Source: Flavisphingopyxis sp963800335
GTDB taxonomy: Bacteria > Pseudomonadota > Alphaproteobacteria > Sphingomonadales > Sphingomonadaceae
Reading direction: 5' to 3'
Length of the DNA stretch: 64,000 nucleotides
NCBI GenBank assembly: GCA_963800335.1
Contig: CAWDAN010000002.1
Location: 124,001 to 188,000, forward strand
Position numbers and translations under genes: made by a program
The notes under the pieces: model-generated
The model's database searches: none
What the model was told of the DNA's origin: nothing
Seen by the model: only the letters and a program-made list of their open reading frames with translations
In this document: positions 38,081 to 47,937 of the stretch, one piece after another
How positions within the stretch are numbered: position 1 is the first letter of the stretch
How the letters are laid out: each line of letters starts with the position of its first letter

Positions 38081-40149
38081 GTGTCGAATTCCCCTGTCAA
38101 TTTGTCCGAGGCCGAAGCGGCGAACGAGCTGATGCGGCTGGCGAAAAAGATCGCGCAGCACAACCGGCTCTATCACACGCAGGACGCGCCGGAGATTTCG
38201 GATGCCGAATATGATGCGCTCGTTCGCCGCAATGCCGCGCTCGAGGCGGCTTTCCCGCATCTCGTCCGGGCCGACAGCCCCGAATGCGGCGGTCGGCGCG
38301 GCGCCTGCGGGCCATCTCGCCAAGGTCACGCACGCGCTGCGGATGATGAGCCTCGACAATGCGTTCGCCGGCGACGAGGTCGCGAATTCGTCGCGCGCGT
38401 GCGGCGCTTCCTCGAGCTCGCCGACGACGCAGCCCGTCGCGCTGACCGCCGAGCCAAGATCGACGGCCTGTCATGCTCGCTGCGCTACGAGAACGGTGTG
38501 CTCGTCCAGGCGGCGACGCGCGGCGACGGGCAGATCGGCGAGGACGTCACCGCCAACGTCGCGACGATCGGCGATATCTCCAGCGGCTGCGCGGGTCGAC
38601 GCGCCCGCCGTGTTCGAAATCCGCGGCGAAGTGTACATGGCAAAGGCCGATTTCGCCGCACTGAATGCTGCCAGGCGGCGCGGGCGACAAGCTCTTCGCC
38701 AACCCGCGCAACGCCGCCGCCGGATCGCTGCGGCAGAAGGATCCCAGCGATCACAGCGGCGCGACCGCTGCGCTTCCTCGCGCATGGCTGGGGCGAGGTG
38801 ACCGAGCTGCCGTCCGAGACGCAGGCGGGCGTGATGGCAGCGATCGCGATCATGGGGCCTGCCGGTCAGCGATATGCTCGTGCGCTGCGAGAGCTCGAGG
38901 GGCGCTCGCGCAGTATGCGCGGATCGAGGCCGAGCGCGCCGACCTGCCCTCGACATCGACGGCGTCGTCTACAAGGTCGACCGGCTCGACTGGCAGGACC
39001 GGCTCGGCTTCGTCGCCAAGGCGCCGCGCTGGGCGATCGCGCACAAGTTTCCCGCCGAGCGGGCGCGAGACGACGCTCGAGCGGATCGACATCCAGGTCG
39101 GTCGCACGGGCAAGCTGACCCCGGTCGGTCGACTTGACCCCCGTGTCGGTCGGCGGCGTGATCGTTTCAAATGTAACTATCCACAATCGCGATGAGATCG
39201 CAGCGGCTTGGCGTGCGACCCGGAGACCGCGTGGTGATCCAGCGCGCGGGCGACGTGATCCCGCAGATCGTCGAGAATTTGACCCGCGACGAGGACCGCG
39301 CGACCCTATGTGTTCCCCGATCACTGCCCCGAATGCGGCAGCGAGGCGGTCGCCGAAGAGGGCGAGGTCGACGTCCGCTGCACCGGCGGGCTGGTCTGCC
39401 GGCGCAGCGCTTCGAGCGGCTGAAGCATTTCGTCTCGCGCGGCGCGCTCGACATCGACGGGCTCGGCGAAAAGAGCATCGCCGAGTTTATCGAACTCGGC
39501 TGGCTGCATTCGCCCGCCGACATCTTCCGCCTGAAGACGCACCGCACCGAGCTGATCGGACGCGAGGGCTGGCAGGACAAATCGGTCGACAATCTGTTCG
39601 CGGCGATCGACGCGAAGCGCACGCCCGATCCGGCGCGCTTCCTCTTCGGTCTCGGCATTCGCCACATCGGCAGCGTCACCGCGCGCGATCTCCTGAAGCG
39701 CTTCACGACCATCGAGGCAGTCGCCGAGATCGGCAAGCGGCTGGCCGCGGGCGACGAAGACGCGCTTGCCGAGGTCACCGCGATCGACGGGATCGGCGGT
39801 GCGGTCGCAGAGGCGCTCGGCGATTTCTTCCATGAAGAGCACAACCGCGTCGCATGGGACGACCTGCTCGGCGAAGTCTCGCCCGCGCCCTATGTTTCGA
39901 CCGCGCGCGAGACCGAGTGGACCGGCAAGACGATCGTCTTCACCGGCAAGCTGGAAACGATGAGCCGCGACGAGGCCAAGGCGCAGGCCGAACGACTCGG
40001 CGCGCGCGCTGCCGGATCGGTCAGCGCCAAGACCGACCTCGTCGTCGCGGGGCCCGGCGCGGGATCGAAGCTCAAGAAAGCCGCCGAACTTGGACGTGCG
40101 TACCGCGACCGAAGAGGAATGGGCCGCAATCGTCGCGGCGGCGGGCTAG
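38081..40149 (+). CDS. ligA: NAD-dependent DNA ligase LigA, broken by many indels
   Basis: Essential ligase that seals nicks using NAD. The start is GTG at 38081 behind AGGAAAGG. In order: domain Ia with HNRLYHTQDAPEISDAEYDAL, the adenylation Lys in EPKIDGLS (near 38455), RGDGQIGEDVTANV, DGVVYKVDRLDWQDRLGFV, AGDVIPQIVENL (OB fold), a Cys4 zinc site with CPECG, the HhH repeats (FLFGLGIRHIGSVTARDLL) and a BRCT domain (TIVFTGKLETMSRDEAKAQ) ending at TAG 40149. At least ten frame changes are needed, for example near 38275, 38430, 38585, 38670, 38760, 38860, 39065, 39130, 39205, 39305, 39400 and 40100. All domains are present, so sequencing error is the likely cause. Confidence 0.9.
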
Positions 40150-40161
40150 GCGTATTGCTCT

Positions 40162-40824
40162 TCAATCTTCGGTAGGCACCCAGCGCATGACCCCGTCGGC
40201 GAACGGCGTCCACAGCCCCGTGCGGATCCCCGCTTTGCGCAGGCCGCGCGCAGTCCATTCGTTGCAGCTGTTGGCGAGCGTATAGCCGCTGGTGCCTTCG
40301 TAGAAGCTGTCGGCAGGGCCATAGCCGCGTCCGCGCAGTGGCTGGGCGTGTCCCTGCGCGTCGAACACAAAGCTCGCACGGACATGATCGGCGATGATGC
40401 GATATTGCGCAGGGGTGACGATGATCGGCCGCCGCATCGCGGTCGGCCCGGGATCATATTCGTGATCGACATGGACCAGGCCATCGCCGCCGCCGAACAC
40501 CGCCGACAGCGCGACGCCGGGTGTCATGTCGCGCCAGCGCGGTACGTTGAGATAGACGTCGCGATTGCCCCAGCCGAACAGCAGGTACGTGCCGTAATAG
40601 CGCGGATCGGAAAGATCGTCGGGGCGGACGAGCTCGCTCCAGTCGACCCCGGCGGCGCGCATCGGCAGGACGAGGCCGGTGTGGATACCGTTGCTCTCGA
40701 CGTAGATCGTAATGCCGTGATCGGGTTCGACCCAGTCGCGATTGACGGGGATCAGCGCACCCGCCGCAACGATCAGAAATGCTGCGCCGACCGCTGCCGC
40801 CAGCCAGCCCAGAACGCCGCGCAT
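40162..40824 (-). CDS. TIGR02117-family protein (DUF2459)
   Basis: 221 residues. A hydrophobic N-terminal segment (residues about 4-26) acts as signal anchor. The family motifs are IYVESNGIHTGLVLPM, YLLFGWGNRDVYLNVPRW, and the Asn-Ser-Cys-Asn-Glu-Trp of TLANSCNEWTARGLRKAGI near the C-terminus. The Cys and His placement suggests a papain-like (NlpC/P60-type) fold, but no activity is established for the family. It is 20 bases downstream of prmA and probably in the same transcript. The frame is intact. Confidence 0.78.
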   Translation of the reverse strand: MRGVLGWLAAAVGAAFLIVAAGALIPVNRDWVEPDHGITIYVESNGIHTGLVLPMRAAGVDWSELVRPDDLSDPRYYGTYLLFGWGNRDVYLNVPRWRDMTPGVALSAVFGGGDGLVHVDHEYDPGPTAMRRPIIVTPAQYRIIADHVRASFVFDAQGHAQPLRGRGYGPADSFYEGTSGYTLANSCNEWTARGLRKAGIRTGLWTPFADGVMRWVPTED

Positions 40825-40844
40825 GATCGCGAGGCGTCGGGCTT

Positions 40845-41824
40845 TCACCACGTACCGAAATCGCCCGGCGGCTGCGTCGTGCCGCCGCTGCCGCGGCTGG
40901 GTCGCCGCCAGCCGAGCCGCTGGCGCATCGTCAGCATCAGCGTCGGCCAGGCGCCGTTGTCGATCTGCCGGTCGAGCCGATAGCCGTGACGACGATAGGT
41001 TGCGGCGACGCGGCGCGCCTGGTGGTCGAGCAACCCGGCGAGGATCAGCGTGCCACCCGGCGCGCTGACCGCGGCGAAGGCGGGGGCAAGTTCGATCAAC
41101 GGCCCCGCGAGGATGTTGGCGATGACGAGGTCGTAGGGCGCGCGCGCGGCGATCTCGGGATGGTCGGTGCCGCTCGCGACGACGAGCGTCAGCGCGCCCG
41201 GTGCCATGGCCCACTGCCACGCCGTTGATCGCGGCGTTTTCTCGCGTGACGTCGATACTGACCGGATCGATATCGCTCGCCAGCGCATCGGCGCGCGGCC
41301 ACAGCGAAAGCGCAGCAAAGGCGAGCAGGCCGGTGCCGGTACCAATATCGGCGATCGCGTCATAGCGCCGACCCGCGCGCTTGAGCCGGTCGAGCGCGGC
41401 AAGGCAGCCGGCGGTGGTTTCGTGCGTGCCCGTGCCGAAGGCGAGCCCGGCGTCGATGCGGAAGGCGGTTGCATCGTCGGGGATGCGATCGGCGTTGGTG
41501 CCGGTGTGGACGAAGAAGCGTCCGGCGCGAACCGGTTCGATGCCTTGCTGGCTGACCGTCACCCAGTCCTCGTCGGCGATCCGCTCGACCTGCGCTTGGG
41601 TAGCGTTTGCACTGGGGATCAGTGCGACGAGGCTGGCGACCGTCGCTTCATCGGGTTTGTTATCGAAATAGGCGTCAACCTGCCACGCTTCGCGATCCTC
41701 ATCGATTTCGTTCGTCACCAGCACCGGCAGCGGGATCGAGCGCGACGAACGCGCTGAGATCGTCGTCAATCCGCTCGGCCTCGTGCCGCGTGCAGGGCAG
41801 GGTCAGTTTCCAGCTATCGGCGAT
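40845..41824 (-). CDS. prmA: Ribosomal protein L11 methyltransferase, interrupted by insertions
   Basis: The class I methyltransferase motif I is IADIGTGTGLLAFAAL, followed by ASDIDPVSIDVTRENAAING. Before it stands the PrmA-specific FRIDAGLAFGTGTHETTAGCL, and motif IV is DLVIANILAGPLIELAPAFA. Two frame changes (+1) are needed: one near 41735, after the N-terminal TLPCTRHEAERIDDDLSAF, and one near 41200. The C-terminus is DNGAWPTLMLTMRQRL plus a short tail to 40845. The start codon is unclear: the conserved N-terminus begins just inside the end of the metallo-beta-lactamase gene, with no ATG, GTG or TTG in the right frame, so a further error may lie there. It trimethylates ribosomal protein L11. 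Confidence 0.83.
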
Positions 41825-42696
41825 CGGCCGCTTCTGTCGCCAGTCGGCTGTCGAGGTTTTGGCGCGCCTTTTGAGCGTAGTTGCGGCAGGCGGAGCGGTC
41901 GATCAGCGGCGCCTTGCCCGCCAGACGCGCGTAGAGATTGCTGGCACCCGGGTGCGGGGTGACCAGCACGTCGCAATCGAGCGCGGCGATCTTGTCGAGG
42001 CTGGCACGGAATGGTGCGACGTAATCGGGATGGTCGAGAAAGCGATATGCATCGCTCGATACGGCGCTGATGCTATCGGCGTAGACGATCGTCAGGCAAA
42101 CCGCGTCGGCGCATGATCGCCACGACCAGCTGGTGCTACCCGGCGAATGGCCCGGCGTCGCGTGTGCCGTCAGGACCAGCGACCCCAGACGGACCTGCTC
42201 TCCATCGCCGATAACGCGTTCGACGCGAAGCGCTGTAAAGGGGGGATGGAGGCCAGCTTGCGGGTCTTGGGGCGCGACGACGCCGCTCTCCAGCACGCGC
42301 TTGGCCGGTGCGCGCGCGACGACTTCAGCGCCGGTCAGGCGCTGCAGATCAGCCAGCCCGCCGACATGGTCCAGATGCTCATGGCTCGCCGCGATGAAGC
42401 GCACATCGCCCAAAGCGAACCCCAGGCGCTCGATATTGGCGGCGATTGCGGGAGCGGCTTCGGCGGTGGCGCCGTCGATGAGGACATGGCCGTCGGGGGA
42501 CGTGATGAGTAATACGACGATTCCGCACGTGCCGACATCATAGACGTTGCCATAGATCCGGACTGGCGGCGCCGGATCGCTCCATCCGTCCTTCCCCTCG
42601 CATTGCTCTTGAAGCGCAGAAAAGGGGGCAGGTGTGGCGAACGAGACGGGCTCGGGAAGGCCGGCGATGCATCCGGCCAGGGCCAGCGGCGAGCAT
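41814..42696 (-). CDS. Subclass B3 metallo-beta-lactamase homologue
   Basis: About 290 residues. The zinc-binding set is complete: HEHLDH at 42366-42383 (His116, His118, Asp120, His121 by standard numbering), His in ATPGHSPGS (42147-42149) and His in VTPHPGASN (41952-41954). The strand NVYDVGTCGIVVLLITSPDG and the YADSISAVSSDAYRF segment are typical of subclass B3. An N-terminal lipobox-like L-A-L-A-G-C suggests export. The open frame runs into the SDR gene; the likely start is the ATG at 42696, which is one base out of frame, so an indel near 42685 is probable. Chromosomal B3 enzymes are widespread in sphingomonads; activity against beta-lactams is inferred, not shown. Confidence 0.85.
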
Positions 42697-42706
42697 CGTG
42701 AATGGT

Positions 42707-43402
42707 TTAGCGGACATAGCTCGCGCCATTGGCGTCGATCACCGCGCCGGTCATCGATGGCGGCGCCTCGAGCGCGCAAAAGCCGACTATCTTCGCAATT
42801 TCCTCTGGGCTCGCGACGCGTCCGAGCGGGATGTCGGCGAGCAGCTTGTCGCCGCCGCGGCTGGCGAGATAATCTTCGGCCATGCCGGTCATCGTGAAGC
42901 CGGGGCTCACCGCGAATGCCAAAATCCGTTCGCCGGCATAGCCGCGAGCGATCGTCTTTGTCATCGCGACCATGCCGCCCTTCGACGCGGCGTAATGCCA
43001 GTGCGCCGGGCTGTCACCGCGATGCGCGGCGCGGCTGGCGACGTTGACGATCCGGCCGCCCGATTGCCGCTGCTGCCAGTGGAGCACCGCGTGACGGCAC
43101 AATTGCGCCGAAGCAGTGAGGTTGATTGCCATCGTCCGCTGCCATCCGGCGAGCCAGTCGGCATCGTCGCCATCGAGCGGCTCGGCTTCGAACACACCGG
43201 CATTGTTGACCAATATGTCGATCCGGCCGTCGAGCCGTTCGAGCGCCGCATGCCACAGGCGGTCGGCGCCGTCGGGCTGCGACAGGTCGGCATCGGCGCT
43301 GCCGCTACCCCAGTGGCGGACGTCGCTCGATGCGGAAAACAGGTCGGCGATCGCGCGGCCAATGCCGCGGGTCGCCCCGGTGGTCAGGATGTTGATCGTC
43401 AT
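42707..43402 (-). CDS. Short-chain dehydrogenase/reductase
   Basis: 231 residues of the classical SDR family. The NAD(P)-binding motif is TGATRGIGRAIADLF, followed by NNAGVFE; the active site Ser is in NVASRAAHRG and the YxxxK motif is HYAASKGGMVAMTK. The C-terminal SPEEIAKIVGFCALEAPPSMTGAVIDANG is standard. The cofactor loop Thr-Arg-Gly suggests NADP(H) preference. The substrate is unknown; 3-oxoacyl-reductase-like members are the most common. It lies between the chemoreceptor genes and the metallo-beta-lactamase on the same strand. Confidence 0.9.
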   Translation of the reverse strand: MTINILTTGATRGIGRAIADLFSASSDVRHWGSGSADADLSQPDGADRLWHAALERLDGRIDILVNNAGVFEAEPLDGDDADWLAGWQRTMAINLTASAQLCRHAVLHWQQRQSGGRIVNVASRAAHRGDSPAHWHYAASKGGMVAMTKTIARGYAGERILAFAVSPGFTMTGMAEDYLASRGGDKLLADIPLGRVASPEEIAKIVGFCALEAPPSMTGAVIDANGASYVR

Positions 43403-43474
43403 GCGTCGCCTCTAGCGCACGCTTCGCGCGCCGGAAACGGTCGATTTGATGTCCGCGCCGCAGGGCGGCGGCGG

Positions 43475-44806
43475 TCAGGCGACGGCCTGGATGAAGTCGA
43501 TCGATTTCTCGCGCAGCTGTCCAAGGCTCGAATCGACGTCGAGGAAGCCTTTTTCGAGCTGGTCGATCTCGCTTGCGACATCGCCGGTATCCTGCCGGAT
43601 CGACGCGATCGTCGACGACATCGAATCGGCTGCGAGCGCGGTTTCGTCGACCGCTGCGGTGATCATCGTTACGGTTTGCGCCTGCAACTCCATCGCCTCG
43701 CGGATTCGCGCCGCCGATTGCTGGACTTCGGCGACGGTTTCGCGAACCGATCCGTTGGCCGACACCGCACCGCGCGTGGCGGACTGGATCGCGCCGATCT
43801 TGGCCGCGATATCATCGGTGGCGAGCGCGGTCTGGTTGGCGAGGCTCTTGACCTCTTGTGCGACGACGGCAAAGCCGCGCCCCGCATCGCCTGCGCGCGC
43901 CGCCTCGATCGTCGCGTTGAGTGCGAGCAGGTTGGTCTGCCCGGCGATGTCGCGAATCAGGCCGAGGATCGATTCGATCGACTGCGCATGTTGCGACAGC
44001 GCTTCGGACATTTCGGATGCCTCGCCCGCCTGGTTGGCGGCAAGTTCGGCCACCTCGGTGGCCTTGTCGACTTCGCCGCGCGCGTCCTCGATCGCACGGA
44101 TCAGGCCGGCCGCGGTCGATGCTGCTTCGCGCATCGCGAGCGCCGACTGTTCGGCCGCTGCGGCGACTTCGGATGTCTTGCCCAGCATGCCCCTGGTCGA
44201 CTGCGATGCGGCAGCCGCCTGGCTGCGCAGCGAGCCACCCTCATCGCTGAGGCGTGAAACCGTGCTCGAAATGTCGTTTTCGAATTGCGCACGCCGTTCG
44301 TGATTGGCGGCCTCGGTCCGTTCCGCCAGTGCGCGTTCGTAGCAATAGGTAATCATGTTCGATTCGACGTTGCTGAGCGCGATCAACGTATCGATCATCC
44401 GGGCGAGGCGTTCGGCATCTTCGCCCAGCGTCTCGACGAGGATCTGCGAAAGCTCTCGCGTGCGGACCGAACTTGCCGCGATGACCGCAAGGATCATCTC
44501 GCCCGAGCCAAGATTCCCGCGCGCATTGTCCAGCATCCCGGCAAACCATTCGGGCGATTCGAGTTGGGTATAGCGCTGCCGCATAACCTCGGCGGACTTG
44601 GCGATCAGCTCGTCGTTGACGACGAGGCCGTCTCCGCGCTTCTGGAGATATTCCTTGTCGAGAACCTGCCAATAGACCGTGTTGGCCCGGTCGATCTGGT
44701 CCTGGATAACCTCCCACAGCTCGCGACAATTGTCCGCCAGCGTCCCGTGGCTGTCGTTGATCCGCAGCACTTCGGCATATTTGTCGATTACAAAAGGTTC
44801 GTTCAT
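43475..44806 (-). CDS. Soluble methyl-accepting chemotaxis-type protein A
   Basis: 444 residues from the ATG at 44806. No membrane segment or HAMP domain is visible. Residues about 1-185 form an all-helical sensor region of about the size and helix content of a protoglobin domain, but I cannot point to a heme-binding His with confidence. The rest is an MCP signalling coiled coil with the hairpin tip SILGLIRDIAGQTNLLALNAT and IEAARAGDAGRGFAVVAQEV. It has no CheR-tethering pentapeptide. It lies 31 bases downstream of a close paralogue, and the two share much of the signalling domain. It probably signals to CheA in cytosolic receptor arrays. Confidence 0.88.
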   Translation of the reverse strand: MNEPFVIDKYAEVLRINDSHGTLADNCRELWEVIQDQIDRANTVYWQVLDKEYLQKRGDGLVVNDELIAKSAEVMRQRYTQLESPEWFAGMLDNARGNLGSGEMILAVIAASSVRTRELSQILVETLGEDAERLARMIDTLIALSNVESNMITYCYERALAERTEAANHERRAQFENDISSTVSRLSDEGGSLRSQAAAASQSTRGMLGKTSEVAAAAEQSALAMREAASTAAGLIRAIEDARGEVDKATEVAELAANQAGEASEMSEALSQHAQSIESILGLIRDIAGQTNLLALNATIEAARAGDAGRGFAVVAQEVKSLANQTALATDDIAAKIGAIQSATRGAVSANGSVRETVAEVQQSAARIREAMELQAQTVTMITAAVDETALAADSMSSTIASIRQDTGDVASEIDQLEKGFLDVDSSLGQLREKSIDFIQAVA

Positions 44807-44837
44807 CGTCGTGTTCCACCGTGTTCGCGTCGCGTCA

Positions 44838-46211
44838 TTATGCGACCTCACTGGTAAAGCGGGCGTTAGAGCCGCGCAGTGCAGTGAATTGCTTTTCAAC
44901 TTCGTCGTAATGATGGTTGAGTTCGTCGATCTCGCTGGTGACCAGATCGGTATCGCTGCTGATCGAAGCGATCGTCGCGGCCATCGAGTCGGCTGCCAGC
45001 GCGGTCTCGTCGACCGCAGAGGTGATCATCGTCACCGTCTGTGCCTGCCGCTCCATCGCGTCGCGGATGCGATTGGCCGACGCCTGCACCGCCACGATCG
45101 TATCGCGAATCGAGCCGTTGGTTTCGACCGTTTCCGACGTTGCCGCCTGGATCGCCGCGATCTTGTTGGCGATGTCGTCGGTCGCCTGCGCGGTCTGGTT
45201 GGCGAGGCTCTTCACCTCCTGCGCGACGACGGCGAAGCCGCGCCCCGCGTCGCCCGCTCGCGCCGCCTCGATCGTCGCGTTCAGCGCGAGCAAATTGGTC
45301 TGGCCGGCAATGTCGCGAATCAGGCCGAGGATCGATTCGATCGATTCGGCGTGCTGCGACAGGTTTTCCGACGTTGCGACCGCAGCTGTCGCCTGGCTCG
45401 CTGCCTGTTCGGCAATGTCGGCGGCTCCGTCGACTTCGTTGCGGGTTTCGTCGATCGTCCGGATCAGGCCGGCCGCGGTCGATGCCGCTTCGCGCATCGC
45501 GAGCGCCGATTGTTCGGCGGCAGCAGCGACCTCGGACGATTTGCCCATCATGCCGCGCGCCGATTGGGCGGCCGAAGCAGCGATTGTACGCAACGGTGCG
45601 CCGGCGCGAGCCATCGCCTTGACCGTCGTTTCGAAGCGGCGCTGGTAGGCGGTTGCTGCATCGCGGCGGACTCGCTTGTCGCGATCTTCGAGCATCGCGG
45701 CGTAGATCGTCGAAGTGACGTCACCGGCCAGCATCGAAACGCGGCAGATCGTTTCGGCGAGATCGACGAACAGGTCGCGATCATCGTCGCGATGTTCGCG
45801 GGCGAGGGCCAGCATCGCGCTGGTCAGTTTCGCAATTGGATCGAGCGCCTCGTGTGAACTGCAGCCATGGGCGAAGCCAAAGCTGGTCACCGCATACATG
45901 CTTTCGACCCAGCGATAGTCGTCAATGTTGGAGAGCAGCTGTTCGAGACACACCATGGCGATCTTGTGCACACCCTCGGTATCGCCATAAGCGCTGAGGT
46001 CGGCACCTTCGAGGTGCGCGAGCCATGCATCGCGATAAATTGTCGCGATGCGGTCTGCATTCGGTTCGATAAATATCCAAAGCTTCTTGGCGTTGGCGAC
46101 CAGCTGGTCGCGGTCGTCGAACGCGGCGATCCGCTGGCGCAGGTCGATAAGCGAACGAAGATCGATCGGAGATTCTGCGGCCGACGCCGGTGATTGCGAT
46201 TGTGCCGACAC
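44838..46211 (-). CDS. Soluble methyl-accepting chemotaxis-type protein B
   Basis: 457 residues. Like the neighbouring paralogue it has no membrane segment, an all-helical N-terminal sensor region of about 200 residues (ending in SSHEALDPIAKLTSAMLALA and LFVDLAETICRVSMLAGDV) and an MCP signalling domain with ESILGLIRDIAGQTNLLALN and IEAARAGDAGRGFAVVAQEV. From SARGMMGKSSEVAAAAEQSA onward it is nearly identical to the paralogue, while the sensor regions have diverged. It is the first gene of the minus-strand group and has a 245-base upstream region before ald. Confidence 0.88.
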   Translation of the reverse strand: MSAQSQSPASAAESPIDLRSLIDLRQRIAAFDDRDQLVANAKKLWIFIEPNADRIATIYRDAWLAHLEGADLSAYGDTEGVHKIAMVCLEQLLSNIDDYRWVESMYAVTSFGFAHGCSSHEALDPIAKLTSAMLALAREHRDDDRDLFVDLAETICRVSMLAGDVTSTIYAAMLEDRDKRVRRDAATAYQRRFETTVKAMARAGAPLRTIAASAAQSARGMMGKSSEVAAAAEQSALAMREAASTAAGLIRTIDETRNEVDGAADIAEQAASQATAAVATSENLSQHAESIESILGLIRDIAGQTNLLALNATIEAARAGDAGRGFAVVAQEVKSLANQTAQATDDIANKIAAIQAATSETVETNGSIRDTIVAVQASANRIRDAMERQAQTVTMITSAVDETALAADSMAATIASISSDTDLVTSEIDELNHHYDEVEKQFTALRGSNARFTSEVA

Positions 46212-46455
46212 GCATCAAACCCTTTTCTGCTTACGCTCAGGCTGCCGTGCTAAAAGGAAACTGGTTAAAAGCGCGTTAGTTTTTGGAAGGATTTTTATAC
46301 CCTGTTCCGGTCCGCCGCAGCGGCGCGTTAGCCCCTTGCCCTTCGCGTGACGTTGGTTCAGGGGCGTCGCCTACGTTAGGATCGAACGATCCAACGACGA
46401 AGTGCCGTCGACGGCGTGTGCCGCGCGCGGATATTTTCGAGGCTCACAGGAGAAT

Positions 46456-47574
46456 ATGATGCTGGTCGGCAGCCCCAAGGAAATCAAGAATCACGAATAT
46501 CGCGTCGGCCTGACGCCCGAAAGCGCCTGCGAACTCGTCGCTCACGGCCATCAGGTGATCATTGAAAGCGGCGCGGGCGAAGGCATCAGCGCTAGCGACG
46601 ACGACTATCGCGCGCAGGGTGCAGAGATCGTCGATACCGCGGCCGAGGTGTTCGAACGCGCCGACATGATCGTCAAGGTCAAGGAGCCGCAGGCCGGCGA
46701 GCGCGCGATGCTGCGCGAAGGGCAGATCCTCTATACCTATCTCCACCTCGCACCCGATCCCGAACAGACGCGCGACCTGATCAAGTCAAAGGCGGTCTGC
46801 ATCGCCTATGAAACCGTCACCGATGCGCATGGCGGCCTGCCATTGCTCAAGCCGATGAGCCAGGTTGCCGGACGGATGAGCATCCAGGCCGGCGCCTCGG
46901 CGCTGGAAAAGGCGCATGGCGGCCGCGGCGTCCTGCTCGGCGGCGTTCCGGGCGTCATGCCGGGCAAGGTCGTCGTCATCGGCGGCGGCGTCGTCGGGTT
47001 CAATGCCGCACAGATGGCGGTCGGGCTCGGCGGTCACGTCACGATCATGGACCGCAATCCCGAAGTGCTCGAACGCGTCGGCACCCATTTCGAGAACCGC
47101 GCATCGACACGCTTTTCGAGCAAGGCCAATCTCGCCGAGGCGATTGCCGAGGCCGATCTCGTCATCGGCGCGGTGCTGATCCCCGGCGCTGCCGCGCCCA
47201 AGCTCATCACGCGCGAAATGCTCAAGACGATGTCGCCGGGCGCGGTGCTGGTCGATGTCGCGATCGACCAGGGCGGCTGTTTCGAGACCAGCCACGCGAC
47301 GACGCACGCCGATCCGACCTATGTCGTCGATGGCATCGTCCATTATGCCGTCGCCAACATGCCCGGTGCGGTCGCACGCACCTCGACCTACGCGCTCAAC
47401 AACGTCACGCTGCCACATGCGCTGCGGATCGCGCGGCTCGGATGGAAAGAGGCGCTGCGTCGCGACCCGCACCTGGCCGCGGGTTTGAACGTATGGGACG
47501 GGCACGTCACCTGCGCGCCGGTTGCCGAAGCGCTCGATCTGCCGCATGTTCCGATCGAACAGGCGCTCGCCTGA
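46456..47574 (+). CDS. ald: Alanine dehydrogenase
   Basis: 372 residues, standard length. It interconverts alanine and pyruvate with NAD. The start MMLVGSPKEIKNHEYRVGLTP has the conserved Lys and Arg, and the substrate-site Lys/His are in EPQAGERAMLREGQILYTYLH. The Rossmann motif is VVVIGGGVVGFNAAQMAVGLG, and VLIPGAAAPKLITREML follows. The ATG at 46456 is behind CAGGAG; an alternative ATG follows directly. It stands alone, divergent from the chemoreceptors. Confidence 0.96.
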   Translation: MMLVGSPKEIKNHEYRVGLTPESACELVAHGHQVIIESGAGEGISASDDDYRAQGAEIVDTAAEVFERADMIVKVKEPQAGERAMLREGQILYTYLHLAPDPEQTRDLIKSKAVCIAYETVTDAHGGLPLLKPMSQVAGRMSIQAGASALEKAHGGRGVLLGGVPGVMPGKVVVIGGGVVGFNAAQMAVGLGGHVTIMDRNPEVLERVGTHFENRASTRFSSKANLAEAIAEADLVIGAVLIPGAAAPKLITREMLKTMSPGAVLVDVAIDQGGCFETSHATTHADPTYVVDGIVHYAVANMPGAVARTSTYALNNVTLPHALRIARLGWKEALRRDPHLAAGLNVWDGHVTCAPVAEALDLPHVPIEQALA

Positions 47575-47604
47575 ACGAGCGCCCCAAGCGACGAGGAAGT
47601 AGAA

Positions 47605-47847
47605 TTGGCCGACAAACCACTGCGCGTTCCCGACCCCGTGTCCGAACTCGAAAAGGACGCCGGGCGTCGCGAGAAGAACGGGGGCGAAGAGAATGAAGTG
47701 CTCCGGGCGAGCCGCCTCGCGGCGTCGTTGCGCGAGGCTGCTGCTGACAAGGTCAGTGGCATGAGCTGGAAGACCGCGGCCGGCCTTGGCGTCGGTTCGG
47801 CGGCGATCATCGCCGCGTTGCTTTACGCCAAAAGCGGGCGAAAATAG
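47605..47847 (+). CDS. Small membrane protein of unknown function
   Basis: 80 residues from a TTG start behind AGGAAG. The N-terminal 50 residues are highly charged (many Glu, Arg, Lys), and a single hydrophobic segment lies at about residues 57-75 (TAAGLGVGSAAIIAALLYA), followed by a short basic tail. This is the look of a tail-anchored membrane protein. I do not recognise the family. Confidence 0.6.
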   Translation: MADKPLRVPDPVSELEKDAGRREKNGGEENEVLRASRLAASLREAAADKVSGMSWKTAAGLGVGSAAIIAALLYAKSGRK

Positions 47848-47937
47848 CGCGCGGGCGCATTTGCAAGGCAGGCGCTTTGCGCTAAACGACCGCTGGACCT
47901 GCCGCCCGGCGGCCCCGACATCCTGACTGGACACTTT

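Noticed and set aside
46265..46279. TTAA-N7-TTAG upstream of the chemoreceptor genes, like a CtrA box
   Set aside because: One half-site is imperfect and short AT motifs of this kind occur by chance; no second site is present.
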